Origin: an uncultured Oscillospiraceae bacterium
GTDB lineage: Bacteria > Bacillota > Clostridia > Oscillospirales > Oscillospiraceae
Length of the DNA: 64,000 nucleotides
Reading direction: 5' to 3'
Assembly: GCA_934589065.1 (NCBI GenBank)
Contig: CAKTNN010000001.1
Span: 73,648 to 137,647, forward strand
The notes beneath the pieces are model-generated. The model was given only the letters and a program-made list of their open reading frames with translations. It was not told where the DNA came from and did not search any database. Shown here piece by piece: positions 16,990-23,898 of this stretch (positions are counted from its first letter, which is position 1; every line of letters begins with the position of its first letter). The position numbers and the translations under genes are program-made.

Positions 16990-17069
16990 ACCGCTGTCAC
17001 ACCTGAACAGCCGGAGGAGGGAACCCCCGCCCCCTCCCTCCGGCTATCCAGGCGGACAGCGGTCTTTTT
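16990..17069. terminator. Long terminator hairpin downstream of the coat-protein gene
   Basis: Nested inverted repeats: outer accgctgtc/gacagcggt (16990-16998, 17055-17063) and inner agccggagg/ccctccggct. On the plus strand a run of five T follows. On the minus strand, where the coat gene ends 53 bases earlier, ttctatttt follows. Abundant coat-protein mRNA in filamentous phages is normally ended by such a terminator. Confidence 0.75.
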
Positions 17070-17121
17070 GCGTTTGCTGGTGAACAGTTAGGAAAACACC
17101 AGGTTAAAGAAAGGGCAAACT

Positions 17122-17316
17122 TTAGCCGTGGGTGAAGTTCCGGAACAGACGCCAGCCCAAAGTGACTACCAGGATAGCACCGGCGACCTTCAACGCAGTA
17201 GGCAGCACAGTACCGATAGCGGAAAGCATATCATTGGCAGTGGTTGCCAGAGCAGAGGTCAGAGCAGTAGTGACAGTAGAAGCCTCTACCGTATCGGCGA
17301 GCATTACAGCATTCAT
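17122..17316 (-). CDS. Inovirus major coat protein (pVIII-like)
   Basis: 64 residues. An Ala/Thr-rich amphipathic N-terminal half is followed by one membrane helix (about 40-57, LKVAGAILVVTLGW) and a basic C-terminus (RLFRNFTHG), the layout of inovirus major capsid subunits in which the basic tail contacts packaged ssDNA. No separate long signal peptide is evident; the first helix may be retained or trimmed. AAAGGAG lies seven bases before the ATG. It is the last gene before the terminator, consistent with high expression. Confidence 0.85.
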   Translation of the reverse strand: MNAVMLADTVEASTVTTALTSALATTANDMLSAIGTVLPTALKVAGAILVVTLGWRLFRNFTHG

Positions 17317-17330
17317 AGAAAACTCCTTTC

Positions 17331-17450
17331 CTACCAGCTAGATACCCAACGGGCAAAAGCAAGTATAATTTTATTTATCATATCCGTACTAACGCCAATA
17401 AAAAGCCCTAGCGCGAATCCTGATAACAATACAGAAAATTCAAGTTCCAT
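17331..17450 (-). CDS. Small inovirus membrane protein (39 aa)
   Basis: A 39-codon gene starting MELEFSVLLSGFALGLFIGV, with one membrane helix and a short amphipathic tail ending ARWVSSW. The start is ATG at 17448-17450 with GAGGGG upstream. It overlaps the 119-residue gene by 11 bases and ends 14 bases before the coat-protein ATG. Size and topology resemble the tiny minor tip proteins (pVII/pIX) of filamentous phages; that role is inferred from position and topology only. Confidence 0.65.
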   Translation of the reverse strand: MELEFSVLLSGFALGLFIGVSTDMINKIILAFARWVSSW

Positions 17451-17799
17451 AGCGTCCCCTCAAAAGGAATAAACCAACCAAAGTACCACAAATAAGAAAC
17501 GCACCGAATAAATTAGAATGCATAAGAGCACTACCAGTTTCAGCTATCACATCCATGTAAACCGGTTCGGTGGGAGCTTCCGTAACGTAAATAACAGATG
17601 GTTCTGTAGGTTCAGAAGGAGCATCAGACGGCAGCGTATCAGCTGAAGGTGATTCCGAAGGGTCAACAGGAAGAGTAACAACCTCCGTAGAATCCACAGC
17701 ATCACCAGACGGGGATATAACTTCATCAGCAAAAGCTGCAGGGGAAACAAGAAGGCAAAGAATACAAAGAATCAAAATCAAATGAACGGGATGAAACAT
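17440..17799 (-). CDS. Secreted, membrane-anchored phage protein with Ser/Pro/Glu-rich stalk
   Basis: 119 residues: a signal peptide at 1-24 (MFHPVHLILILCILCLLVSP, AFA-D cleavage pattern), a low-complexity Ser/Pro/Thr/Glu/Asp stalk at about 25-80, and a membrane helix at about 93-113 followed by a short basic tail. This is the layout of a minor structural protein awaiting assembly in the membrane. AGGAGG is four bases upstream of the ATG. It lies nine bases after rep. No sequence family is recognised. Confidence 0.7.
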   Translation of the reverse strand: MFHPVHLILILCILCLLVSPAAFADEVISPSGDAVDSTEVVTLPVDPSESPSADTLPSDAPSEPTEPSVIYVTEAPTEPVYMDVIAETGSALMHSNLFGAFLICGTLVGLFLLRGRYGT

Positions 17800-17807
17800 A
17801 ATACCTC

Positions 17808-18728
17808 CTAAGATTCCAATTTCTTCTTGAGGTTCAAATAATCCCTCTTTAGACGTTCATACTTTGGCGAAGGACGAATAGCCCGCGAACCAAGCTCACG
17901 AACAAGATCATCAACACCGAATATCTTTAAATAACAATCAAGAGCATTTCCAGCCTGATTAATTATGTAGTTTGAAAGACTCCCAAGGGAATAATCTGTA
18001 CCAGGAGCTGACCAACAACGAATACGCTGCACGGTTTGAAGGAAGTTCTCCCAGTAATCTGTCATAGGCCAGCGAGACATATTCAAATCATCCGTTGGTT
18101 CTACATAGCGTAGGTAATTACAGAGCACACCGGTAAAGTGCTCACCCAAGGTATCAGCGCCCATACCAGAAAGAAAACCGGTAGCAATCTCGTCACGCAT
18201 CTGCATTTCAACACGAACCCAATGACCGTCGAAACCCTGCTCAGCTGCCTTGTCATAAATACGAATAAGCATATCCGACTTCTTAGAACCATGGTAAATC
18301 GTGGTTCCTTCGCTGCCATAGTCAACTTCCCATTTCCGGGACTTACTGACGTAATGGTGATCGTCCGTATCATCCCGCAGCACGTCAATATCAAGAAGTC
18401 CTGTATGGTCATCCGCTGCAACATCAAGACGTGTAATATTGTAATCATCCGATAGAAGCACAGAAAAGAGATCATCCCATGAAGTACTGGAATATGTTTC
18501 AAAGGCACGGCAGCCTTTACCGGACATATCCACGCAGATACCCATATCTTCCCGACCATCGGAAAGAATGGAAATACCTTCAAAGGTACACATAGATTTA
18601 TAACCATTACGACCACGGGGAAGCTCTTCAAATGTGACGGATTCAAGCCCAAGAAGAGAGATAAGAGAACCGAATCCGTCACACTTTGAAGTGAAAGTGA
18701 GCCAGTCAAAGAGAATACAATTTTCCAT
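17808..18728 (-). CDS. Phage replication initiation protein (Rep, PF02486-like)
   Basis: 306 residues from the ATG at 18726-18728, where GGGGGTAA lies upstream; a longer reading frame back to 18782 has no ribosome binding site. Motifs typical of the Rep_trans/phage replication initiation family are visible: FDWLTFTSK near the start, ITRLDVAADDHTG in the middle, and WVRVEMQMRDEIA beyond it. Such proteins nick the double-strand origin and start rolling-circle replication of ssDNA phages. The exact nick site in this phage is not identified. Confidence 0.85.
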   Translation of the reverse strand: MENCILFDWLTFTSKCDGFGSLISLLGLESVTFEELPRGRNGYKSMCTFEGISILSDGREDMGICVDMSGKGCRAFETYSSTSWDDLFSVLLSDDYNITRLDVAADDHTGLLDIDVLRDDTDDHHYVSKSRKWEVDYGSEGTTIYHGSKKSDMLIRIYDKAAEQGFDGHWVRVEMQMRDEIATGFLSGMGADTLGEHFTGVLCNYLRYVEPTDDLNMSRWPMTDYWENFLQTVQRIRCWSAPGTDYSLGSLSNYIINQAGNALDCYLKIFGVDDLVRELGSRAIRPSPKYERLKRDYLNLKKKLES

Positions 18729-18862
18729 CAAAAAGTTACCCCCTTGTAAATACCACCCCCCTGTTAGTGGGAGGGGGGTCACCGGAACCCAACCCTAAAG
18801 TTCCGGCAACCACTTAATCTTTTTACAATGGGGTACGCCTCACGGCCAGCCCACTTTAACGG

Positions 18863-19087
18863 TCAATCAGACACGTAACGCTTGAGGTCACCAAAAGCAA
18901 TCATGACCTCAGTCAGCTGAGATCGGAGCTGCTCTTGCATAAGAAGCAGTCGCTTCATATCCTGCTCAATGCTTCCCAAGCGGTCAGACGCTTCCAGCAG
19001 ATCAATCAGCTGGGAATATGGAATCAATACTTGCGGGTCAAATGGAGCGTGTACGGGCCCGGAAACACGCTTAGCACGGGCAACCAT
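18863..19087 (-). CDS. Small phage coiled-coil protein
   Basis: 74 residues. A basic N-terminus (MVARAKRVSGPVHAPFDPQV) is followed by a heptad-like helix (LIDLLEASDRLGSIEQDMKR onward). It overlaps the stop of the 80-residue gene upstream by one base (ATGA-type coupling) and precedes rep. No family recognised; a replication accessory or DNA-binding role is conceivable from position. Confidence 0.6.
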   Translation of the reverse strand: MVARAKRVSGPVHAPFDPQVLIPYSQLIDLLEASDRLGSIEQDMKRLLLMQEQLRSQLTEVMIAFGDLKRYVSD

Positions 19088-19329
19088 CAGGCATCCAGCT
19101 CTTCATAGCCCATAAGCTTGCCCTTCTGATTGAAGCGCAGATCATAGGTAGCATTCAGCTTAGGCTTAAAGTCCGGGAACTTTTCGGAGGAGAAGAAAAT
19201 CTTAATCGCTTCGGCTCCCTCCATGCCGTCCTGTTTTTCATGGTTCAGGATGAAGCAGGAATAACCCTTGACCGTTCCACCCTCTGTCGTTTTCATGTCT
19301 ACGAACCTGTAGCCAACGAGTTCAAACAT
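19087..19329 (-). CDS. Probable ssDNA-binding protein (pV-like)
   Basis: 80 residues, beginning MFELVGYRFVDMKTTEGGTV and predicted mostly beta. Its size, its first place in the replication operon ahead of rep, and similarity in style to small beta-barrel proteins of Gram-positive inovirus-like elements (N-terminal F-x-V-G-x-R/K-x-V-D) suggest the ssDNA-binding protein that coats phage DNA before assembly. Direct motif proof is lacking. AGGAGG precedes the ATG. Its promoter lies in the operator region shared with the divergent repressor. Confidence 0.6.
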   Translation of the reverse strand: MFELVGYRFVDMKTTEGGTVKGYSCFILNHEKQDGMEGAEAIKIFFSSEKFPDFKPKLNATYDLRFNQKGKLMGYEELDA

Positions 19330-19355
19330 TGGTATTTACCTCCTTGTTTAAAATT

Positions 19356-19426
19356 ATATCCATTTGGATATCTATAAAGAATTATATATCTGTTTGGAAA
19401 TAAAGTCAATATGCCCGAATGGAAAT
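19356..19426. promoter_or_regulatory. Three-site operator region between repressor and replication operon
   Basis: Three related 16-base sites: atatccatttggatat (19356-19371, perfect six-base arms), atatctgtttggaaat (19386-19401) and atgcccgaatggaaat (19411-19426). They fill the 134-base divergent gap, the expected target of the XRE repressor encoded at 19464. Spacing of 30 and 25 bases places the sites on similar, not identical, helix faces. The site nearest the replication operon is the most symmetrical. Confidence 0.6.
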
Positions 19427-19463
19427 ATGCTAATATTCAGGCAAACAGCAAGGAGAATTCAAA

Positions 19464-19700
19464 ATGGCATATTTAACAAGGATTCGAGATATACGAGAAG
19501 ACCATGATATGACACAGCAAGATATAGCAATCCTTCTCAAAACAACGCAACCACAATATCATAGATACGAAACAGGGGAGAGAGATTTACCTTTAGACAA
19601 ACTTGTGCTATTATGCAGGTACTTTAATGTTTCTGCTGACTATGTTCTGGGTCTACCAGAAGGAATGCCATACAGCTACAGTAAAACAAAGAGAAAGTAG
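19464..19700 (+). CDS. XRE-family phage repressor
   Basis: 78 residues, essentially one helix-turn-helix domain: IREDHDMTQQDIAILLKTTQ followed by PQYHRYETGERDLPLDKLVLLCRYFNVSADYVLGL. It is divergent from the replication operon and beside three dyad-like sites, the standard layout of a lysogeny repressor. AAGGAG lies before the ATG. There is no peptidase or dimerisation tail, so induction is unlikely to depend on RecA-type self-cleavage. Confidence 0.85.
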   Translation: MAYLTRIRDIREDHDMTQQDIAILLKTTQPQYHRYETGERDLPLDKLVLLCRYFNVSADYVLGLPEGMPYSYSKTKRK

Positions 19701-19708
19701 GGAAGACC

Positions 19709-20101
19709 ATGACCGAATTCTTCAAAGAGGGAATTCTTTGGTTAGAAAAAATATGGAATGAAAAACTTCCCGATACATTCATAGTCACTAAAAAACAATA
19801 TATATTTCTTGTAATTGTGGGTCTGGTTCTATGCATCTATCAAGCCATACGGAAGAAAAAAGCAAAACAAGAATATACGCAACAAGTTATCAGAGAAGCG
19901 AAAAAATTACAAAAATTCAATCAGACCATTCCAAAAGGCCCAAAGATATTGGGAAAAAACTGGTTCCCGACAGGTTGGACATACAATGAAGAAAAGAAGC
20001 TATGGGAACCACCTGACTATCTCAAAGCAGAAGCAAAAGACCGCTGGGCTTGGAACCCAGAAAAAGAAGTATGGATAGATCTATACAAGCAGAAAAAATA
20101 A
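19709..20101 (+). CDS. Membrane protein co-transcribed with the repressor
   Basis: 130 residues: one membrane helix at about 31-47 (FLVIVGLVLCIYQAI), then a basic linker and a tryptophan-rich C-terminal domain (WFPTGWTYNEEKKLWEPPDY ... WAWNPEKEVW). It starts eight bases after the repressor stop. Being expressed with the repressor in the lysogenic state, it is a candidate for superinfection exclusion or another lysogenic-conversion function; this is inference. No family recognised. Confidence 0.65.
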   Translation: MTEFFKEGILWLEKIWNEKLPDTFIVTKKQYIFLVIVGLVLCIYQAIRKKKAKQEYTQQVIREAKKLQKFNQTIPKGPKILGKNWFPTGWTYNEEKKLWEPPDYLKAEAKDRWAWNPEKEVWIDLYKQKK

Positions 20102-20122
20102 TAGCGCAGCCCTGGCGCAATA

Positions 20123-20175
20123 GTGCTCCTCTCCGGTTCAACCAGAGGGGAGCACTTTTATTCTGTCTTTTTTTG
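20123..20175 (+). terminator. Terminator of the repressor operon
   Basis: Stem agtgctcctctccggtt / accagaggggagcact at 20123-20156 with one mismatch region, followed by tttta and then a run of seven T at 20168-20174. Confidence 0.85.
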
Positions 20176-20220
20176 TGGGCGCATAAAGAAGAAAAATAAA
20201 ATTTTTCCATTCATCCGAAA

Positions 20221-20654
20221 GGCTGCATGGAAAAGGGCACTGGAGATGCTTGCTTGCCCTCAAAATTTTAGTCGGAAGTCACAGGAACTGTATCCCCCGT
20301 AAGAACACTGTCCATCTGATTTCCGACAGGAAACAAGTCTTCCAATAAATAATTTTCCTGAGCTCAAAAAATTCGCTAAGGAAAATTTGAGTGATGCAAA
20401 CATCACTCAGCCAAAAGGCATTTATTGAAATGACTCATTTTCAGTCTTTCAGCAGCTGGACATTATTCTCACAGCCGACACAGCACCTATGCCTTCCATC
20501 CTAAAATTTTGAGGGCTGCTCTGGTCGCAAACCAAGAAACAGAGCGAATGCCCTGGAAAACAATATTTTTCTCCCGTTCCAGCGGGAGCTGCTGCCCACC
20601 GGAGTAGAAAAAAGCCAGGATTTAGAGTAACAGTGCCCCCGCTGCCATGCAGCC
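20221..20654. other. Highly structured non-coding region of the phage (intergenic region / possible RNA)
   Basis: No gene fits in 20176-20762. Nested long-range inverted repeats are visible: ggctgcatgg (20221-20230) with ccatgcagcc (20645-20654), and gccctcaaaattttag (20256-20271) with ctaaaattttgagggc (20501-20516). Inside are gtcggaa/ttccgac (20271-20277, 20321-20327), aattttcc/ggaaaatt (20351-20358, 20380-20387), tgagtgatg-caaa-catcactca (20388-20409) and aaatgactcattt (20428-20440). Filamentous phages carry packaging signal and strand origins in such hairpin clusters; a large structured RNA is the alternative. Confidence 0.7.
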
Positions 20655-20762
20655 GGCACGCTGCATCCAGGCGCGCCAGGGCTGCGCTTTAGGCATCTGC
20701 TGGGAGCTACGCCCCCATTTTAGCGATACCAAAACCAGACGTACACTTACCCCGGTGAGCCA

Positions 20763-20800
20763 GAAAAAATATGTGACTCCCGGAAGGGAGCCACATATTT
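20763..20800 (-). terminator. Terminator of the phage morphogenesis operon
   Basis: Stem aaatatgtgactccc (20767-20781) with gggagccacatattt (20786-20800), one mismatch, small loop; read on the minus strand it ends in a run of six T. It lies about 130 bases after the zot-like stop. The bases between (20801-20927) hold another hairpin (ggcagcagcg ... cgccgctgcc) but no supported gene. Confidence 0.8.
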
Positions 20801-20927
20801 ATTTCAGGCCCATAGCAAATTGCACAAAGAATGCCAGGATAAAACGCCAAAAAAGCGATGGCAGCAGCGTAGATCAACCCCGGAACAACGCCGCTGCCAC
20901 TGATGTAATTTGTGAAAAATAGCTAAA

Positions 20928-21803
20928 TTAGAGTTTCCAACCCAATTCATTCCGACCATCAGACGAACGGTAATCAGACTGCAAATACTTCCCTGAACCG
21001 GAGTAAATCAGCCAGGAACCCAGGCGTACCGTGCGCACCGGTTCCCGAAGCTTACAAAGCAACTGTTTGCCACGGGAACACAAAGCATCCTTCAGCTCCT
21101 GCCGATCAGGCAAGGCCGAAAGGGAAAAGCCCGACTTTTGTTCCGCTGGCAAAGACACGGCATCATTTGAGGACGTTTCATCAGATACCGACTTTTCTGC
21201 AGGAGCTTCCATCTGAAATGTGCCGAAGGTGTTATAGATAGAATAGTAATACTTCCTGGCATGAACGAAGTCACTGGAGATCTTCAGCTTCAGGGGATAC
21301 CACATTTCTACTACCACAAAAGTATTGCCGCCAAAGAGCAGCGACATGACCTTACCGCCGAAACCGTAGTTACTGAGTTTCCGATGGATAAACTCATATT
21401 CGATAAGTCCACGCAGCTGCTTATCAATCATCCGGTCAAACTGCGCAATGAGGGTAATATCATATCCATACTTCCGATGCTGAGAGAAGAAGCTAAGCCA
21501 TTCATTACGGCCTTTCTGCTGCCAGTCACGGCTATTAAACATCAACTGACATTCGTCAATTACGAGGAGAATAGCGCCTTCCTTGATAGTCTTACCTTGG
21601 AAGAAATTCATACTGTAATTGATTAAATACTGCGGGTTTAATTCATAGTTGGGGACATAGGTATAATTTGCCTTTTTAAACCTGGAAAGGTCACAAGGGA
21701 AGTTACCAATAACCGGCTTCCCAAAACGACTACGGTTGATAACATCCTTAGCATTATGCAAAGATTTCCCAGAACCAGGAGTACCGGAATAAAGTCTGAT
21801 CAT
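20928..21803 (-). CDS. Zot-like phage assembly ATPase (pI family)
   Basis: 291 residues. Walker A GTPGSGKS is at residues 7-14 and Walker B ILLVIDECQ near 78-86, with the family pattern FNSRDWQ after it. Zot/pI proteins drive extrusion of filamentous phage through the envelope; despite the name there is no reason to expect toxin activity here. An obvious C-terminal membrane helix, common in proteobacterial Zot, is not evident. The start is ATG at 21801-21803, overlapping context of the preceding gene's stop, with GGTGGA upstream. Confidence 0.9.
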   Translation of the reverse strand: MIRLYSGTPGSGKSLHNAKDVINRSRFGKPVIGNFPCDLSRFKKANYTYVPNYELNPQYLINYSMNFFQGKTIKEGAILLVIDECQLMFNSRDWQQKGRNEWLSFFSQHRKYGYDITLIAQFDRMIDKQLRGLIEYEFIHRKLSNYGFGGKVMSLLFGGNTFVVVEMWYPLKLKISSDFVHARKYYYSIYNTFGTFQMEAPAEKSVSDETSSNDAVSLPAEQKSGFSLSALPDRQELKDALCSRGKQLLCKLREPVRTVRLGSWLIYSGSGKYLQSDYRSSDGRNELGWKL

Positions 21804-21804
21804 A

Positions 21805-22038
21805 TCATTCCACCATATTAAGCCACCGCAAAATTGCGGAATAAATGTAATAAGTTGCAATTGCAGTTACCCAAGCAGCAGTAATTTTTGCAATGGTAGC
21901 CAGGGGAATAAACCAATTAATATAGCCAAGATAGGGGACAGCAGAAAGATAAGAAATCCAATCACGAAAAGGGGAGAGGGGAAGAAGCTTCAGAACCTGT
22001 TTACCGAAGTTCGCCCACATAGTTTTTAATATGTCCAA
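21805..22038 (-). CDS. Inovirus minor coat protein (pVI-like)
   Basis: 77 residues with an amphipathic N-terminus, the motif VPYLGYINWFIPLATI at about 34-49, and a C-terminal membrane helix (about 50-70). The P-x-L-G-x-x-N-W-F-I-P pattern recurs in pVI-like proteins of Gram-positive inoviruses. The start codon is TTG at 22036-22038, four bases after GGGGTGA. It sits between the pIII-like and Zot-like genes, the canonical III-VI-I order of filamentous phages. Confidence 0.75.
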   Translation of the reverse strand: MDILKTMWANFGKQVLKLLPLSPFRDWISYLSAVPYLGYINWFIPLATIAKITAAWVTAIATYYIYSAILRWLNMVE

Positions 22039-22050
22039 TAAATCACCCCA

Positions 22051-23412
22051 TTACCACTTAATGAATTTTCGAGTTGCAACAGCTAGAGCAACTATATAAA
22101 TAGCAACAACCATATAGCGAACCACTGTAGCAACGTCATTCCAGGCTGACAGATCTATGTCAACGGTATAGACGTGCCCAAGAAAACTAGTAGCAAAAGT
22201 AAAGCTAGGGGCCACAGGGTCAGCACAAAGAGCCTGCATCATAGCATAGAGGTCAAAGGGGATACAGAAGGGGAAAAAGTCCTTCAGACCAGGCAGCTTC
22301 ATATCATCGAAACCAGGAGCAGAACCAGAGCCAGATGACCCGCCGGAGCTGCCGCCAGGACCAGCCGGATCCGTAGGGTCTATGGTACCATTATTCCATT
22401 GATCTAGAATCTGCTGCAGCTGCTTGATACTCTCGGACGGATCCAAGTTGGGATTATCCGTACCGTTTTTCTGTAGCAGCGACAATAACAAACCCAAGGA
22501 CAAACCAGGCCACATACTGGTATCAGGGTCAGTTGGTGTGGTAGGATCGTCAGGATCCGGCACCCATACGCCACCAGGAGCAAAAGTAATTTCCTGTATC
22601 TGACTGCCGTCTATCTCTTTCGTAGTCGTAAACGGAATCTCGGATTCTTCATCAGCGGAAAGGATGCTGATAGTGGCAGAAACAACACCGCCTAACGTGG
22701 ATGAAGTAGAAACGAAATTAGATTCTGAATTAAGGTAAGTAAAAAAAACATAACCATTAGATGCAATATAGGGTAAAAAAGAGGAACCCAAGGGAATCGA
22801 ACCTTGCGTAGAACCTGAAGGCGAAACTTTAAAATAAAAAAGTGACGAAGTAGCAACAGAATCATAAACCAAAGTATCAGATTTACGAACAGCAGTAAAA
22901 CGATAATTAACATCGGGAGAAGCAATAAAAGTGGGAAACGACTTAAGCCAAGCTTGCCGCTGATCATAATTCATACCAGAAGTTTGAACGGGAACAGAAT
23001 AAGAAGCCCCCACTACGGCACCATTTACAATCGTGCCGGAAGTACTACTTTCATCTGCTGGATGAAAAAAACGGGCAATATCATACAAAGTAGTAATATA
23101 GTGATCTCGCACAGCTTCAACCAAGGCTAATTTTCCATCCCGGACATAATCAGAAGCAACAGTGCTGCAAACCTTATAAGATGTAGGATTGTAATTAAAG
23201 AAATTCGTAATGCCCTTACGTGCTGCAGCAGTGGTAGGGAACGTAATACCAGACCAGGTAGCAAAAAGCAAACCAACAGCTAATGCCATATCATCAACTA
23301 CAGCCACGGCCTCAGCTGGCTGCACAGCAGCAGGGGATAGGGCAAAGAAAATAGTGACCAAGGCCAGGACAAAACAGAGAAAGCGATGAAATCCAGAAAA
23401 ACGAGAAACCAT
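22051..23412 (-). CDS. pIII-like adsorption/minor coat protein
   Basis: 453 residues. A signal peptide covers about 1-35 (LCFVLALVTIFFALSP ... AEA). A large extracellular region follows, with a Pro/Asp/Thr linker near 285-300 (PDPDDPTTPTDPDTS) and a Gly/Ser linker near 350-365. A C-terminal anchor (about 425-447) ends in a basic tail (ATRKFIKW). This matches receptor-binding pIII proteins, which sit at the virion tip and determine host range. The start lies just inside the right terminal repeat; GGGGTGA is six bases upstream of the ATG. Confidence 0.8.
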   Translation of the reverse strand: MVSRFSGFHRFLCFVLALVTIFFALSPAAVQPAEAVAVVDDMALAVGLLFATWSGITFPTTAAARKGITNFFNYNPTSYKVCSTVASDYVRDGKLALVEAVRDHYITTLYDIARFFHPADESSTSGTIVNGAVVGASYSVPVQTSGMNYDQRQAWLKSFPTFIASPDVNYRFTAVRKSDTLVYDSVATSSLFYFKVSPSGSTQGSIPLGSSFLPYIASNGYVFFTYLNSESNFVSTSSTLGGVVSATISILSADEESEIPFTTTKEIDGSQIQEITFAPGGVWVPDPDDPTTPTDPDTSMWPGLSLGLLLSLLQKNGTDNPNLDPSESIKQLQQILDQWNNGTIDPTDPAGPGGSSGGSSGSGSAPGFDDMKLPGLKDFFPFCIPFDLYAMMQALCADPVAPSFTFATSFLGHVYTVDIDLSAWNDVATVVRYMVVAIYIVALAVATRKFIKW

Positions 23413-23794
23413 AACTTTTCACCCCGAAATGAAGGATAAGGAAAAGGTTATAACGCAAAAAATAAACCAGAACATTTAAGCGAAATCAAGTGGATATAAA
23501 TAGTTAGGAAAACAGCTGGAAATAAGTAAAAATCAACTTTTACGGAAGCACAAAAAAGCCAACGCAACAAAAGCGACGGTCTGGAACAACTTATACTATC
23601 CGAAAAAGCCATTGACAGAACGGAAAAAATAAGCTATCCTGAAAATACTCTAATGAAAGGAAAACATTATAAGGACGCCAGGAAAAGCACCTGCAAAGTT
23701 GCAGGAACAGGGAAGTTAGGGTAAGCCGAAAAAGTGGCATGAAATGGCCTTTGGTAAGGTAGAAACGAACGCAACAAAATAAAAATTTTGTTGC
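23406..23794. repeat. Right 389-bp terminal direct repeat of the prophage
   Basis: Second copy of 16580-16968, identical over the central 276 bases. It starts at the third codon of the pIII-like gene and includes that gene's start, ribosome binding site and likely promoter (23590-23617 on the minus strand). Its outer end is a perfect 14-base palindrome arm pair, gaacgcaacaaaat / attttgttgcgttc (23767-23798), which in the left copy is disrupted by three changes. This hairpin is also a plausible terminator or recombination site. Confidence 0.9.
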
Positions 23795-23898
23795 GTTCAA
23801 TATTACTTTACAAACGCTTTTTCAGTTATAGCCTCACATTCTTGCTTTAAGGTTCAAAAGACCTTTTCTACGTCTTTATAAATGCATTATATTATAAT

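Larger units (their letters stand above)
16580..23794. mobile_element. Integrated filamentous phage (inovirus-type prophage), about 6.8 kb unit
   Basis: The region is bounded by 389-bp direct repeats whose starts are 6826 bases apart, a typical inovirus genome size. Gene content fits: a short major coat protein with one membrane helix, an adhesion protein with signal peptide and C-terminal anchor, a pVI-like protein, a Zot-type P-loop assembly ATPase, a Rep-family initiator, an ssDNA-binding-sized protein and a divergent repressor. All but the two lysogeny genes are on the minus strand. Base composition is more AT-rich than the host. No integrase or transposase is encoded, so integration probably used host recombination; a xerC-like gene sits just outside. 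Confidence 0.9.

Noticed and set aside
20221..20654. CRISPR array or retron in the structured region
   Set aside because: No regularly spaced direct repeats and no reverse transcriptase gene nearby; the repeats are inverted and unequal.
20800..20927. Hydrophobic open frame after the zot-like gene (about VVPGLIYAAAIAFLAFYPG on the minus strand)
   Set aside because: It resembles a membrane helix but has no start codon with a ribosome binding site, and it runs through the terminator. It could be a remnant of a Zot C-terminal anchor, but this cannot be supported.
20928..21803. Zot-like gene as a toxin
   Set aside because: The match is to the P-loop assembly ATPase domain common to all inoviruses; no cleavable toxin fragment or C-terminal active peptide is evident.
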